Source: Strigamia acuminata
Taxonomy: Eukaryota > Arthropoda > Chilopoda > Geophilomorpha > Linotaeniidae
Length of the DNA: 60,000 bases
Assembly: GCA_949358305.1 (NCBI GenBank)
Contig: OX442314.1
Location: forward strand, 34,283,608-34,343,607
Reading direction: 5' to 3'
Below are positions 42,507-52,646 of the stretch, piece after piece. Under the pieces are notes generated by a model. That model was not told the origin of the DNA. It was given only the letters and a program-made list of their open reading frames with translations, and did no database searches. The stretch's first letter is position 1. Every line of letters begins with the position of its first letter. Made by a program: the position numbers and the translations under genes.

Positions 42507-42820
42507 TACCGTACTGCCTTGATTTAACGCCGGTCGTATCTAAACGCCGGCTCCTGATTAAACGCCGGGCAAACTCAGAACGAAAAGGCAATAAACGCCG
42601 GCCTTAAATAAACGCCGGGTTTGTTTAAACGCCGGTTTTAAACGTTTTTTAGACGAATATACGGTAATTTAACGTAAATGATTGGGTGGCGGCAGTAAAA
42701 AAACCTTTTTTTTTCGTTAGACGCCCGGCGCGAATAATCGCCGGGCTTTGAATAATCGCCGGAGGGGTCGACTTGGAAAAGTAAATAAACGCCCCGGCGT
42801 TAAATCGAGGCAGTACGGTA
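42507..42820. mobile_element. MITE with ACGCCGG subrepeats, TA-type ends
   Basis: Begins TACCGTACTGCCTTGATTTA and ends with its inverse (one mismatch), so TA may be the target duplication. The interior has about a dozen copies of AAACGCCGG or AATCGCCGG in both senses. 314 bp, noncoding. Confidence 0.8.
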
Positions 42821-42841
42821 ATCCAAATTATATCAACTTAA

Positions 42842-43431
42842 AGGTCAAGTGCACTGAGTGGGATTTTTACATTTTCTGAAAGCCCGTACTAAAAAACCAA
42901 TAATCATCATAAAAAAAATTAAATTGTTGCGGTAATTATTTTATAATAACAATTCAAAAACGTAACAATCAAATAGCAATGCGTGATGGGAGTATGACGT
43001 AGTCAGTTCTAAAGTTCATTTGACCTGGATCCAGTTCTTGGATCTGGGTGGATCCAAGATGTCCGACCTCAATCAATCCATTGTTTTTCAATGACAGGAT
43101 TGATTTTAAAATCGAAAAAATATAATTTTGTCCTAGTTGCTATCAATGCTAAATAAAAAAAACATTTTTGAACAATCTTGAATTATTTAAAAAATTACGA
43201 ATCGAATTTTGAATCGACAGTTAGTCTGCGCGTGTGCATGACTGTCTGATTCGAACTGATGACGCAGGGCAAGACGTCTGCGACCATCATGCATTGCTTT
43301 TTGTTAACTACGTTTTTGTATTGTTATTATAAAATAATTACTAAAACAATTTAATTTTTTACCCGATGATTATTAGTTTTTTAATATGGGCTTTCAGAAA
43401 ATGTAAAAATCCCACTCAGTGCACTTGACCT
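42842..43431. mobile_element. piggyBac-type MITE with TTAA target site
   Basis: TTAA flanks both ends (42838-42841 and 43432-43435). Termini AGGTCAAGTGCACTGAGTGG and its inverse; imperfect inverted homology continues inward for roughly 150 bp through TTTTACATTTTCTGAAAGCCC. No coding sequence. TTAA targeting is typical of piggyBac. Confidence 0.85.
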
Positions 43432-43448
43432 TTAAATGGTCATAGCAA

Positions 43449-44075
43449 TCACAAAAAAAAAATAAAAATTACATTTCCTAGTGGCAGTATACAGTATGGA
43501 GTTAGAAGAAATGAGACTCGCGCAATTGGAGAAAGGGCCCATTTTGAATTGAACAAGAGTATAATTTCACTAAAATTGTATCTGTTAGTACGACGCGGAT
43601 CAATGAATGTTCCTCGAAGATGTGCCTTCGGAGGCTTGTTTGTAGCCGAATAAAATCCAGGTTTGACACAAACTTTGATTTGTCTCCCTCGTACAACGCT
43701 GGCATTTAAAGCCGTGGCAACCGCCACTGAATCTGGATCCACAAACTCGATAAACGCAAATCCCTTGGAGCGGCCACTAAACTTGTCATTCAAAATGATC
43801 ACTCTGGAAATTGCCCCGCACCCGACAAAATGTCGATGCAAGTCCTCGGCCGTCGCGAAATAATGTACATTCCCTACATAGATTGAGCGTGAATCCGATT
43901 CCGCCTCGTCTATTTGCTCGAGCCTCATTTCGACTTGCTTTTGCTTCAATTTAGCAATTTCTACTTTTAATGCTGTGGCATCTCGCTCTGCATTTTCGCG
44001 TTCGGCAAGCTCGCCAGGAACGGACATGACGGCTGTGAGCGAAGAAGGAGGATTTAGGGCGAGGTAGTCAGACAT
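43449..44075 (-). CDS. PABPN1-like RRM protein, copy 1, probably C-terminally damaged
   Basis: Nuclear poly(A)-binding protein 2 family. Intronless, 208 codons from ATG 44075. Residues about 30-58 form the short coiled coil ([17 protein letters not shown]), then one RRM (about 63-140) with RNP2 IYVGNV and RNP1 KGFAFIEF, and the family phrase GRQIKV. In the family this RRM binds poly(A) and stimulates poly(A) polymerase. After HLRGTF the usual Arg-rich/Tyr tail is replaced by a hydrophobic run (..SFLLTPYCILPLGNVIF..) ending just before a MITE, so the C-terminus looks frameshifted or truncated. Copy 2 at 52647-53216 is very similar. Lack of introns suggests a retrocopy. Whether it is translated is uncertain. 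Confidence 0.7.
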   Translation of the reverse strand: MSDYLALNPPSSLTAVMSVPGELAERENAERDATALKVEIAKLKQKQVEMRLEQIDEAESDSRSIYVGNVHYFATAEDLHRHFVGCGAISRVIILNDKFSGRSKGFAFIEFVDPDSVAVATALNASVVRGRQIKVCVKPGFYSATNKPPKAHLRGTFIDPRRTNRYNFSEIILLFNSKWALSPIARVSFLLTPYCILPLGNVIFIFFL

Positions 44076-44431
44076 TACAACTTAAGAAGGTGCGACCGGA
44101 ATTAGAAGAAATGGAATGACTGTCTCGGGAACGAATGGAATAAAGTTATGATCAAAGATTCGGGGCGCTGATAGACGCGCTTGTGAAACGTCTTTGATAC
44201 GTCCGTCCACAGGCAGAATAACGTGGAAGCAATAACGTCGTTGAAAAGGGTTGAAAAGGTTGGGAAACGATTTGGAACACGGGATGATTTAGGGTTACAA
44301 TTTTTGAGAACAATGTACAACGACTTGTTTTCACATGCGCATGGCTTTGTTATTATTTGAGTTCATTGTTATTTGACTCAACTATTGAGTTCGGGAGACA
44401 ATTTTCGTTGGTATTTTTGTGTATTTTTGTG

Positions 44432-45313
44432 TCATGGGCGCACGAAGCATTTCCAAAGACGCATACTGTATGTTAGGAACGAAAGATGGGAAGATCTGTC
44501 GTTGTAAGATGTTGAAGAAGATCTGTCGCTGTAAGATGTTGTAGAAGATCTGTCGCTGTAAGATGTTGAAGGAGATCTGTCGTTGTAATATGTTGAAGAA
44601 GATCTGTCGCTGTAAGATGTTGAAGAAGATCTGTCGCTGTAATATGTTGGAGATCTGTCGTTGTAATATGTTGAAGAAGATCTGTCGCTGTAAGATGTTG
44701 AAGGAGATCTGTCGTTGTAAGATGTTGAAGAAGATCTGTCGCTGTAATATGTTGGAGATCTGTCGTTGTAAGATGTTGAAGGAGATCTGTCGCTGTAATA
44801 TGTTGGAGATCTGTCGCTGTAAGATGTTGAAGAAGATCTGTCGCTGTAAGATGTTGAAGGAGATCTGTCGCTGTAATATGTTGGAGATCTGTCGTTGTAA
44901 GATGTTGAAGGAGATCTGTCGCTGTAATATGTTGGAGATCTGTCGTTGTAAGATGCTGAAGGAGATCTAGATCTGTCGCTGTAAGATGTTGAAGGAGATC
45001 TAGATGTAGAATAAGATGGACTTGATCGCAAACGACTCCTTCTACGAGATATTGGAGGCGATCTGCACGAATGACCGTTACTGTAGCGGCGTCGCAAGGG
45101 CCGAAATAAACTCACCGTCACCCGCTGTCTACGTATATATCCACCGTTTAATTCGTAAACCGCGTCGGCGGCTTCCCGATCGTCGTCAAATTCCACTATT
45201 CCAAAACCCCGTCTCATAGCAATTCCATAATTTCCATAATCCCTCAAAAATCTTTCGACATCACGAACACTGGTCTCGTAATCTAAATCCCAAATGTAAA
45301 CACGAGTGCGCAT
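44432..45313 (-). CDS. SR splicing-factor-like protein (SRSF4/5/6 or B52-like), 293 aa
   Basis: The N-terminal RRM (residues about 3-72) matches the first RRM of the B52/SRSF4-6 group: RNP2-like VYIWDL, DVERFL, RNP1-like RGFGIVEF, and DAVYELNGG. An RS-type domain (about 85-280) follows, built from near-identical 8-9 residue units S-(P/S)-(T)-S/Y-Y-(S/N)-D-R-S, encoded by a 24-27 nt minisatellite. Known family members bind exonic enhancers in the nucleus and recruit the spliceosome through phosphorylated Ser residues. The usual second RRM is missing and the RS repeats are S-D-R/Y-rich rather than plain RS. The final ~15 residues (SFLTYSMRLWKCFVRP) are unlike an RS tail and may be read-through. 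Intronless, so perhaps a retrogene. It shares an upstream region with the FAS1 gene, in divergent orientation. Confidence 0.7.
   Translation of the reverse strand: MRTRVYIWDLDYETSVRDVERFLRDYGNYGIAMRRGFGIVEFDDDREAADAVYELNGGYIRRQRVTVSLFRPLRRRYSNGHSCRSPPISRRRSRLRSSPSYSTSRSPSTSYSDRSRSPSASYNDRSPTYYSDRSPSTSYNDRSPTYYSDRSPSTSYSDRSSSTSYSDRSPTYYSDRSPSTSYNDRSPTYYSDRSSSTSYNDRSPSTSYSDRSSSTYYNDRSPTYYSDRSSSTSYSDRSSSTYYNDRSPSTSYSDRSSTTSYSDRSSSTSYNDRSSHLSFLTYSMRLWKCFVRP
44480..45005. repeat. Coding minisatellite, 24-27 nt unit
   Basis: About 20 tandem copies of GATCTGTCGCTGTAAGATGTTG(AAGA/GA) with T/C and G/T variants. It encodes the RS-like repeats on the minus strand. The plus strand is also open for 135 codons purely as a consequence of the repeat. 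Confidence 0.95.
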
Positions 45314-45810
45314 TTTACAACGACGACGCTTAACAATAACGACGAACAGTGTTATACAGTTGTATTATACAGTTGTCGGAGCAGTATAGCTCCGAAACGT
45401 CGCCGAAACATACAAATACGTCAACAAATCGTGACGTGTTTCGCCTCTTTGGAATCAACATTTTATTTGTCACACATTTTCAATTTTTCATTCATAAAAC
45501 AAAATTTAAAAAATGCAAATAAATCAAACATTATTCATTAAATTCATTTTATACCTTTTTTAACTGCCAGTAATTACAAAACAAGAAATCCTCGCCGTAA
45601 AACGAAAACCAAAAAACACAAAAAAATTGCGACTCCCTGAAGGAAAATCTGTCCCCTTTCCTATAAACCAATCAAACCACCTCGTTTCCAAAGGTCAAGC
45701 AAACAGTCCAACTCCATAGCTGCGAGGCTTCGTGCATAGATTTATCAACGAAACATTTCCCCAGTCACCTCCAACAGCGAACGAGCCACACTCCAAACTC
45801 AAGCCGCAAC
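45314..45810. promoter_or_regulatory. Divergent intergenic region between the SR-like gene and the FAS1 gene
   Basis: About 500 bp separates two start codons pointing away from each other, so it should hold both promoters. AT-rich in the middle, GC-richer near the FAS1 start. No defined motif assigned. Confidence 0.5.
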
Positions 45811-48686
45811 ATGGCCGCAATCCATCCGATCCATTCGATTCCTCGTGTCGTGCTAACACTGACAATAATCTTCGCCTCGCTGCGATCGTCGTCCTCGAAT
45901 CCGGACATTTTAAAACCAGTTTACCCGGCCGGCACGTTGATGAAAGCGCAGATGGAAGCGCAAAAAAACGCCGCATTCGGCCCGCACCGCCAGCAGAATT
46001 TCATCCACGACGCGAACGTGAATCAACCGCAGGGATTTCAACTCCCGCCCGGGATCTCGCCGCAGCAGTTGCTGATGGCTCAGCAGGCCGCGCCGTCGTT
46101 TGTGGCGCTCGCTCAGAACGCGAACCAAATGCAGGCGCAGCAGAAGGCGTTTATGGTGCAGATCTTGAAGAATTTGGGACTGAACGTGTTGTCGGATTTC
46201 CTGCAGAATGTCGACGTGCCCGAGCTGTTCGAGCAGCCTGGTAAGAAAGTCGAAGCGCAATTTATTTTGTTGTGATGATCAATGTGTGTCATCATCGCAA
46301 GTGAAATGTGGGTTGTGTTGCCACAGGTGCAACAACCTCATAAATTTCAATGTTCATTAGTAATATTAAGTGGTTAAGGCCGGATCTCGAGTTCCGGTTG
46401 CTTCATTGGGTCATGTTTGACAATTTAATTTAATTTGAAAATTTTTTTTAAAAAAAATTGTTTATTTAATTTTTTTTTTTTTTTTTTTGAAATTTGAAAT
46501 TTGAAAATGTAAATTTTTCTTGTCGTTTGTGTGGTTGGGGGTCACAAGTCAAGGTTGCGGGGTCAAAGGTCAAGTGCAGTCTACTTCCGCATTGCCAGAT
46601 GGCAAGGTAGACTGAGTTTTCTAAACGAGGTCATTGCTCTTGATTTTTTTTTTAAAAAATAAATTTTTGTTATTGTTTATTTTATTTTTCGCAGGGTTGC
46701 CCAAAACAATTTTAGCACCGAGTGACGATGCTTTTAGCATTCTTCCCGACATTTTAATGACGAAAATGAGACGTGACGGCAGACAAATAGCACGCCTGCT
46801 GCGCTATCACGTTCTGCCGGGAAGCTTCCCTGCCGAGTCCATCGTAAACGACATGCTCGTAAACACATTCAACGCGAACTCACGCGTGCGGTTCAACGTG
46901 TACGGCAAAGAGGAAGCACGAGTTAGTAAAAAAAAAAATTATTTATTTTTACATTAAATTTTTATGTTAAAATTTATTAAATTTATAAATCCGCCAGAGG
47001 AAAACGTTAAGATGAGTAAGCCATTCCTGTTCGGTCATAAGGACATGGTCTCATATATTTTTTTTCCTTCTTATTTTTCAATTTGTAATTCAGTTTCCTC
47101 GATGAAGCGAATCAGAAATGCATTTCATTCATTCGGTTTTGTTTTTGCAGCGTTTCACCGTTAACGGCGCTCTGCTGACTCGTCTGAACGTGTTGTCTGG
47201 GCCAAATGTAATGGTTCACGTTCTTGACCGCGTGCTCTATCCATTTCCGAGGGGAGACATGACCACGACGCTTTTCACGGAGAACTGCACTCTGTACGAT
47301 GGAATCACGACCGCTTTGGCTGCTAGTGGGCTCGAAGAGTTCTTCAAGAGTATGTTTTCAGCTAGGGTTTCTCTACCGGTAAATACCGGTATCAAAAACC
47401 GGTATTTGTCAAGAAAATACTGAATACCGAACACCGTCTTTAATTCGGTATTTTTACCGGTTTTTTTCCGTTAGGTGTCACTGCAATAGTGACATTTATA
47501 ATGCACGTTGAATGATATTTTTTTAAACATTAAAAAGCAAAGTTATTGACTTTTTAGCTTAAAAATGTAAATTTATTGATTTTTATACGTATAAATTAGG
47601 AATTAATTGATTTTTTTCACATTAAAACAAAAAATTATCGATTTTTTAACTTAAAAATGAAAATTATCGATTTTTTAACTTAAAAATGAAAATTATCGAT
47701 TTTTTAACTTAAAAATGAAAATTTTCGTTTTTTTAACTTAAAAATGAAAATTTATTGATTTTTTAACTTCCAAATGAGAATTTACCGAATTTCTTAACTT
47801 AAAAAATCTTATAAACTCAATTCATCAATTTAAAAAAAAAGAATTCTTAATTTCAACTAATAAAACCAACACCTGATAACAAAACAATCACACATTCATC
47901 AAACTTCTACAACACATTGAAAATAATATTTAAAAAAAAATAAACAAAAATTACAATTAAAACATTACGATTAAAATAAAAGTATTTTACATTAGCTATA
48001 TTATTTTACTTAATTACCGAAAAATACCGGATTACTGGTTTTTTAAATATTGAATACCGAAATACCGGTTTTTCCAAAAGCCCTGATTTTGAGAAACCCT
48101 AGTTTTCACACGAAATATGATCGATTCAAGTTGTTTAATATTTTTATTTTATTTATTTTTGTACAGCAACGGGACCCAAAGAGAGTTTCACGCTGTTTGT
48201 GCCGACGACGCAAGGATTTCAGTTTGTTCCGAAGAAAAATTATAACAAAATTCTCGCTGATCCAGATAAGGTTTCAGGTGTGAAGTGGGAGTTGGTTTAT
48301 TTAAATGTGTGTTGTAAAATGTGTTTTGTTTTATTTTTTTTAGCGTTGGTGTTGTCTCACGCTGTGAATGGGACGTTTTATAGTCAGGGACTGCGGGATG
48401 GTCAGTGGTTGACGACGATATCTCGCTATTTAGTGCCAATTTGGGTCGGTGTGGTTTCGGAAGGAAACTCGAGTAAGTTATTTGTTTTAATTTAGGGTTA
48501 GGGATGTAATTTTGGTGTTTTGTTTTTGTTTTTGTGAAAATAGGACGATTGGACAGCGTAAATGGCCAAGTACGGGTTTTGCAAGCGGATATTCCGGTCG
48601 ACAATGGAGTTATTCACGTAATAGATAGGCCGATCAATCCGACCGAACTCGTGGATCTTTTCCGATGTGAATCCGATTTTCTTTAG
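45811..48686 (+). CDS. Secreted FAS1 (fasciclin) domain protein, six exons, 412 aa
   Basis: Exons 45811-46240, 46695-46921, 47151-47349, 48167-48277, 48344-48472 and 48544-48686 join with consistent phases and GT-AG introns of 454, 229, 817, 66 and 71 nt. The ATG at 45811 opens a signal peptide (VVLTLTIIFASL, cleavage perhaps near residue 28). A Gln-rich linker (about 75-115) precedes two FAS1 domains. The first has an H1-like box KTILAPSDDAFSILP (about 145) and an H2-like box VMVHVLDRVLYP (about 238). The second has SFTLFVPTTQGF (about 292) and GVIHVIDRPINP (about 385). FAS1 proteins are extracellular adhesion or matrix proteins (periostin, TGFBI, midline fasciclin). No C-terminal hydrophobic tail for a lipid anchor is seen, so it is probably soluble or matrix-bound. 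Intron 3 holds a MITE. Confidence 0.9.
47362..48101. mobile_element. hAT-type MITE in intron 3 of the FAS1 gene
   Basis: Ends CTAGGGTTTCTC and GAGAAACCCTA, flanked by GTTTTCAG (47354-47361) and GTTTTCAC (48102-48109), an 8-bp duplication with one mismatch. Sub-terminal TACCGGT/ACCGGTA motifs occur in both halves, and a tandem run of TTTTTAACTTAAAAATGAAAA lies at about 47640-47790. 740 bp, noncoding. It enlarges this intron to 817 nt. Confidence 0.8.
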
Positions 48687-48952
48687 CTTGTAGGATCGAA
48701 ATGCGCGTAAAACCGATTAAGTTTAACGTAAATATTGAAATGTGAAACTCAGGGGTTTTTGAATTTAAATGCAACATTAGTTTTTGTGCTCAGTTTGAAA
48801 AAAAAAGAAAAAAAAGAAAAAAGAAAAAAGAAAAACAGTCTATTTAAGATATTTATTGTAAATGAGTCGTACGCAACAAAAAATAATAAATGTTTAGGAA
48901 AAGATGTGATGTCGGCGTATTGAGCCAAAAATTCATTTTTTCAGCCTGTTTA
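48687..48952. other. 3' flank of the FAS1 gene
   Basis: Contains an A-rich microsatellite (GAAAAAA-type, about 48798-48835) and an AATAAA at 48884-48889 that could be the polyadenylation signal for the FAS1 transcript. Nothing else recognised. Confidence 0.5.
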
Positions 48953-49275
48953 GGGACCGTCCATAAATTACGTAACGCCTGGAGGGGGGGGGGGGGGGAG
49001 AGGGTTTCAAATTTTGTTATGGGTTGTTACGACGGGGAAGGGGGGGATGTTATAAAAAATGTTACGTAACAATTTTTTTTTTAACATTTTTGAAAATTTT
49101 TGTATTATAAGCATGTATCAAATTTTTTTTTTTTGGGGGGGGGGGGGCGGTGAGTTTTGTTACGTAATATTCTAGGGGGGGGGGGGGTTTGTGGATTTGT
49201 TACGACCTTGTTACAAGGGGGGGAGGGGGGTCTAAAAATAGAAAAATCAGTGTTACGTAATTTATGGACGGCCCC
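48953..49275. mobile_element. MITE with GGGRCCGTCCATAAATTACG ends and long G-runs
   Basis: Terminal inverted repeats GGGACCGTCCATAAATTACG and its inverse ending GGCCCC, flanked by TTA (48950-48952 and 49276-49278). Several G-runs of 7-13 bases on the plus strand could form G-quadruplexes. Elements with these termini are, to my memory, common in invertebrate genomes. Superfamily not assigned with confidence. Confidence 0.75.
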
Positions 49276-49278
49276 TTA

Positions 49279-49534
49279 TGAAGAATTTTATTAATGCTTA
49301 ACCAAGGATCTGGATTAAGGTTGGATTGTGATCCGATGGTTTGATTTTAGTTAAATTTATTTCCATTTTCTGGAATCGATTTTAGGCCTAATCTTAATTT
49401 GAATTGGAATGTGGCTTTGAGTTTGCAATGGGCTCACGTCTGATGTCTTATCTTTCAGACTGAGTTTAAAATTGTTTGTAAAACATTTTAAAACCTGGAT
49501 GATAAACATCTGGTCACGGTGGACATTAGGCCAT
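49279..49534. other. Intergenic, nothing recognised
   Basis: About 255 bp between two MITEs, no open frame or motif. Confidence 0.5.
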
Positions 49535-49542
49535 CTAATTTC

Positions 49543-50143
49543 TAGGGTTGCACCGAATAACCGAATAACAAAAAATAATAAACATTGTCAGTGAAAAAAG
49601 TTACTTTATAGTGGGAGAAGTTATTTTATTGTGGAAAAGTGATTTTTCATTGTAGAAAAAAGCCATTTTATGTCGTTGTTATGTTTAAAAAGTCAAATTT
49701 GCTATAAAAGTTCAGTTAAAATCGCAAATTTTTATCTAAAAATGACATTTTAAACGTAAAAACGTCATTTTAAACGTAAAAACGTCATTTTAAACATAAA
49801 AACGTCATTTTTTCACCACAGAAATGACTTTTTCCCCATATAATGACTTTGTAAAGCCAAAATTGAAATTTTTTGTCAAAATTGCAATTTTTCATCAAAA
49901 AATATAAAGTTTTCTGATGAAATGCAATTTACGTATGTAGTAGAAACTAAGTAACATGATCAATATCTGTGCTAATAAGGCGAAACTTTCTATTAAAATG
50001 TGCAAGTTATTCTAATTTTCTAATTATTATGTATTCGGCCGGATATCAGGTTGATATTCGGCCGAATACGTAATACTGTATTCGGTTTTTTGGCCGAATA
50101 GGCCGAATAACCGAATATAAACCTAATATTCGGTGCAATCCTA
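49543..50143. mobile_element. hAT-type MITE, 601 bp, perfect 8-bp target duplication
   Basis: Ends TAGGGTTGCACCGAATA and TATTCGGTGCAATCCTA, flanked by CTAATTTC on both sides (49535-49542 and 50144-50151). Sub-terminal CCGAATA/TATTCGG motifs and an internal array of AACGTCATTTTAAACGTAAA (about 49740-49815). No transposase. Confidence 0.92.
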
Positions 50144-50151
50144 CTAATTTC

Positions 50152-50551
50152 CAACTAATACCATATTTTACCGATTAAACAAATGTAACAAAACGAAAAA
50201 CCGAAATTGTAATTGCTGACAAAAATGGCAGTTTTGAATGAGAGCTGCGGCTCTTAATCGATAAAATACGGTATTCAACTCTTAGTCATCCTTTGAAATT
50301 GATCCTGTATTGCACACAGACCTCGGTGGAATATTTGCCTCTTCCTTTTCCCCCATTGGTTCTTCATCACTCATGTTTTCATTTTGTTCTTCATAATCAA
50401 AAAGATTTACTGCTAAATACGGGGTTACTGTTACTTCATTTCAATCGTGGTCCTAATTACATGTTTATACATACACATATAAATCTATCAAAATAAAGAA
50501 GCCATGATTATGAAATAAATATTTATTTTAAAAATGAGTTTCAGTTCAAAC
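50152..50551. other. Intergenic region 3' of RPB6
   Basis: Short unconvincing open frame at 50293-50496 on the plus strand. Minus-strand AATAAA signals at about 50511-50530 could serve RPB6. Nothing else. Confidence 0.5.
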
Positions 50552-51202
50552 TTATTCATTCAAAATTAGTTCATCTATCGCCCAGTCTTCGTGACTATTA
50601 TCAGGCAAATACCGTCGAATGATGATCGGGATTTTTCGCGCTCTAAAAAAATAAATAAGAAAATCGTGAATTAATTGCGCTGAATACAAATTACACGTTT
50701 ACTTACTTTAGTTCTTTCATTGCTATTTGTAAGGGATCAGTTTCACCTTCCAATTCAACCATAACCGGCGCGCACATTCTAATATAAATCGTTAAACCCA
50801 TCTAATTAATTATTATACACTTTAATATACATTTAATTTTCATCATTTCTTACGCTATTTGCAAAGCCCTGGTGCCTAATACCCGCGCCCGTTCATATTT
50901 CGTGATGAACGGAGTGGTTATTCGTTTATTCGTCTGTTGCGAATGCGAAGCCTCCGACGTGGGTAGTAAATCTATGTTATCGCCATCCTCCTAAATTAAT
51001 ATTAAAATTCATTAGATCGTTTACTCTAAGTTTTAAAATAAAAATCAATGTTAACAAACTTCCTGTTGATCAATTTCATCCAAGTTGTCGTCCTCTTCGA
51101 CATCGTCAAATTCCTCCGGACCACTGAACAAAGAAAACGTGAATAAATTCATTAAGGAATACCAAACAAAACTTACTCTTCGGGTTCATAATCATCATCC
51201 AT
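50552..51202 (-). CDS. POLR2F: RNA polymerases I, II and III shared subunit RPB6 (RPABC2), five exons, 129 aa
   Basis: Shared 14-kDa subunit of all three nuclear RNA polymerases, which helps hold the clamp and RPB1 in place. Exons on the minus strand: 51202-51177, 51123-51060, 50990-50854, 50778-50707 and 50642-50552. Introns are 53, 69, 75 and 64 nt, all GT-AG with consistent phases. The acidic N-terminus ([28 protein letters not shown]) is followed by the highly conserved core [54 protein letters not shown] and [20 protein letters not shown]. Length agrees with animal RPB6 (about 127 aa). Every family hallmark is present, so this is a functional housekeeping gene and the best host anchor in the window. 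The exons are too short to appear as one open frame. Confidence 0.97.
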
Positions 51203-51465
51203 TTATTTAATTGAAATGCTAAACAAACACTACGAGCTTAGACGAGGAAGCGGGGAACTCTCTTTTTCAAAGTCGGTTTGGCGCATGCGCGCGCACAAAT
51301 GAAACTCTCGCACCCACTCAACTATACCATCGTGGAGTTCGAGAGTACAGTAATATCATCTTCCTAGCCTAAAAACCAAACAACCATATTTAATTTTTTT
51401 TTATTATTCAGAAAAAATATTTGTTTTTAATCATCTTAATTTGTAATCAGTGAAACAAAAGTAAA
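51203..51465. promoter_or_regulatory. RPB6 upstream region
   Basis: About 260 bp between RPB6 and the next minus-strand candidate gene. Includes a GC-richer patch (GGCGCATGCGCGCGC near 51279-51293) resembling an NRF1-like GCGCATGCGC site, common at housekeeping promoters. The site assignment is by eye. Confidence 0.45.
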
Positions 51466-51678
51466 TTACAAACTCGCGGCCTCGTCTTTTGATTTCGTCG
51501 CTTTATATCGCTCCTGAAACCAACAAATAAACGATTTCACACATTAATATATCATTTCCTTGAAACCCAATTAATAAATTTAATATTTAAAAAAAAAATT
51601 ACTGCTGTAAACGATTCTTCCGTTGCCCAATCGAGGATCTTTGCGTCTTTGACTCGATCAAATATTAAAAATCCAAAT
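51466..51678 (-). CDS. Candidate small gene, 3' exons only, unknown function
   Basis: Minus strand: an open stretch down to 51603 reading DRVKDAKILDWATEESFTA, then a donor (GCA|GTAATT), an 89-nt intron ending TTTCAG, and a last exon 51513-51466 reading ERYKATKSKDEAASL and stop, in phase. Charged, helical. The 5' structure is unclear. An ATG near 51831 opens a short hydrophobic frame (MLLCSVSLVFAILKCG..) with a donor GTGAGT at about 51758, but its phase does not join to this exon through an obvious acceptor. No family recognised. Confidence 0.4.
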
Positions 51679-51972
51679 TCAAATCCAAATCCAAATCCCT
51701 GCAGGGACCCCAAAATGGTCACAATGGTCCGCCAATCGGTGACGAAGATGACTCACGCCTTGTAAGCCAGTCTTGCAGAGACACCACACTTCAAGATCGC
51801 GAATACTAAACTAACACTACACAGCAGCATGCGAACCGTCTGACGAATTTGACATTGTTTACTATTCTAAGGTACTATTGACCATCTTTATTTTTCTCGT
51901 TTGCGAGTTCATTTTTCGTTTATTCAAACCACGCCGTTTCTGACGCTGCTTTTTAATCTTTATAGGTTTCCA

Positions 51973-52209
51973 ATGAATTTTGTGATTCTTCTAGTCGTTT
52001 TAAGCGCCACAGCCTGTTTTACTCGTACACTCGAACATCCAATTGGAGATGGCCAATCAATCACTACTCCCAGTGCCGAAACCGAAAAGATACTTGTAAC
52101 CCGTTCACAGCTTGGTCCCTTTTCGAACTGCAGATTCAGGTCATGCGACCGAGGAATGCAATGCGATTTATCAATGGCTGAACCCAGGTGCAGGATCGTG
52201 ATCGACTGA
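51973..52209 (+). CDS. Small secreted cysteine-containing peptide, 78 aa
   Basis: ATG at 51973 chosen because it starts a clear signal peptide (MNFVILLVVLSATACF). The frame also runs upstream to 51901, but a splice-acceptor-like TTTTTAATCTTTATAG just before the ATG suggests a 5' UTR intron. The mature part has four cysteines spaced C-x4-C-x5-C-x8-C near the C-terminus (CRFRSCDRGMQCDLSMAEPR then C), which could form two disulfides. No family recognised. Could be a secreted regulatory or defence peptide, but nothing shows which. Head-to-head with the small minus-strand candidate gene at 51466-51678. Confidence 0.6.
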   Translation: MNFVILLVVLSATACFTRTLEHPIGDGQSITTPSAETEKILVTRSQLGPFSNCRFRSCDRGMQCDLSMAEPRCRIVID

Positions 52210-52646
52210 CAAGAGAAGAATATACAAATTCGGTGGATTTTTTTTTAAATAAAAATGTAATATACATAATGTTTTTTTTTTAATTTTTTTTTTTAATATG
52301 TACAAAAATATAATTAATAAATAATCGAAGCATCAAAATATAATAGCGATGAATGTAGTAAAGCGTGAATAAAACTGCAAAATGAAGCTATAGGAATCGT
52401 TGTGACTCGTGATCACTAAATTCCCTGGCGACCATTCCCGGTACCAGCAAATTTATTAAATAAAAAATTATAGACGTTTTTGCGAATGTTATTTGAAGAA
52501 GACAAATCTACAACAGACTGCATTACAAAATAATTCAGCTAATTTCAACTAAAACTCCATTCCAAACAATTAAATCCCAAAAAATTACTCTTTAAACTTA
52601 GATTTTATCTTTACAATTTAGTCATCTCATTTTGCCACGTTTTCTG
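52210..52646. other. Intergenic between peptide gene and PABPN1-like copy 2
   Basis: AT-rich with long T-runs at about 52271-52302. On the minus strand these are A-runs some 350 nt downstream of the PABPN1-like stop and might be a decayed poly(A) tail of a retrocopy. Polyadenylation-like AATAAA at 52249 for the peptide gene. Confidence 0.45.

Noticed and set aside
44563-44970. Plus-strand open frame of repeated MLKKICRCK units, looking like a Cys-rich repeat protein
   Set aside because: It is the reverse reading of the minisatellite coding the RS-like domain; the plus frame has no independent support.
48188-48604. 138-codon minus-strand frame over FAS1 exons 4-6
   Set aside because: Antisense to well-supported exons; low-complexity composition.
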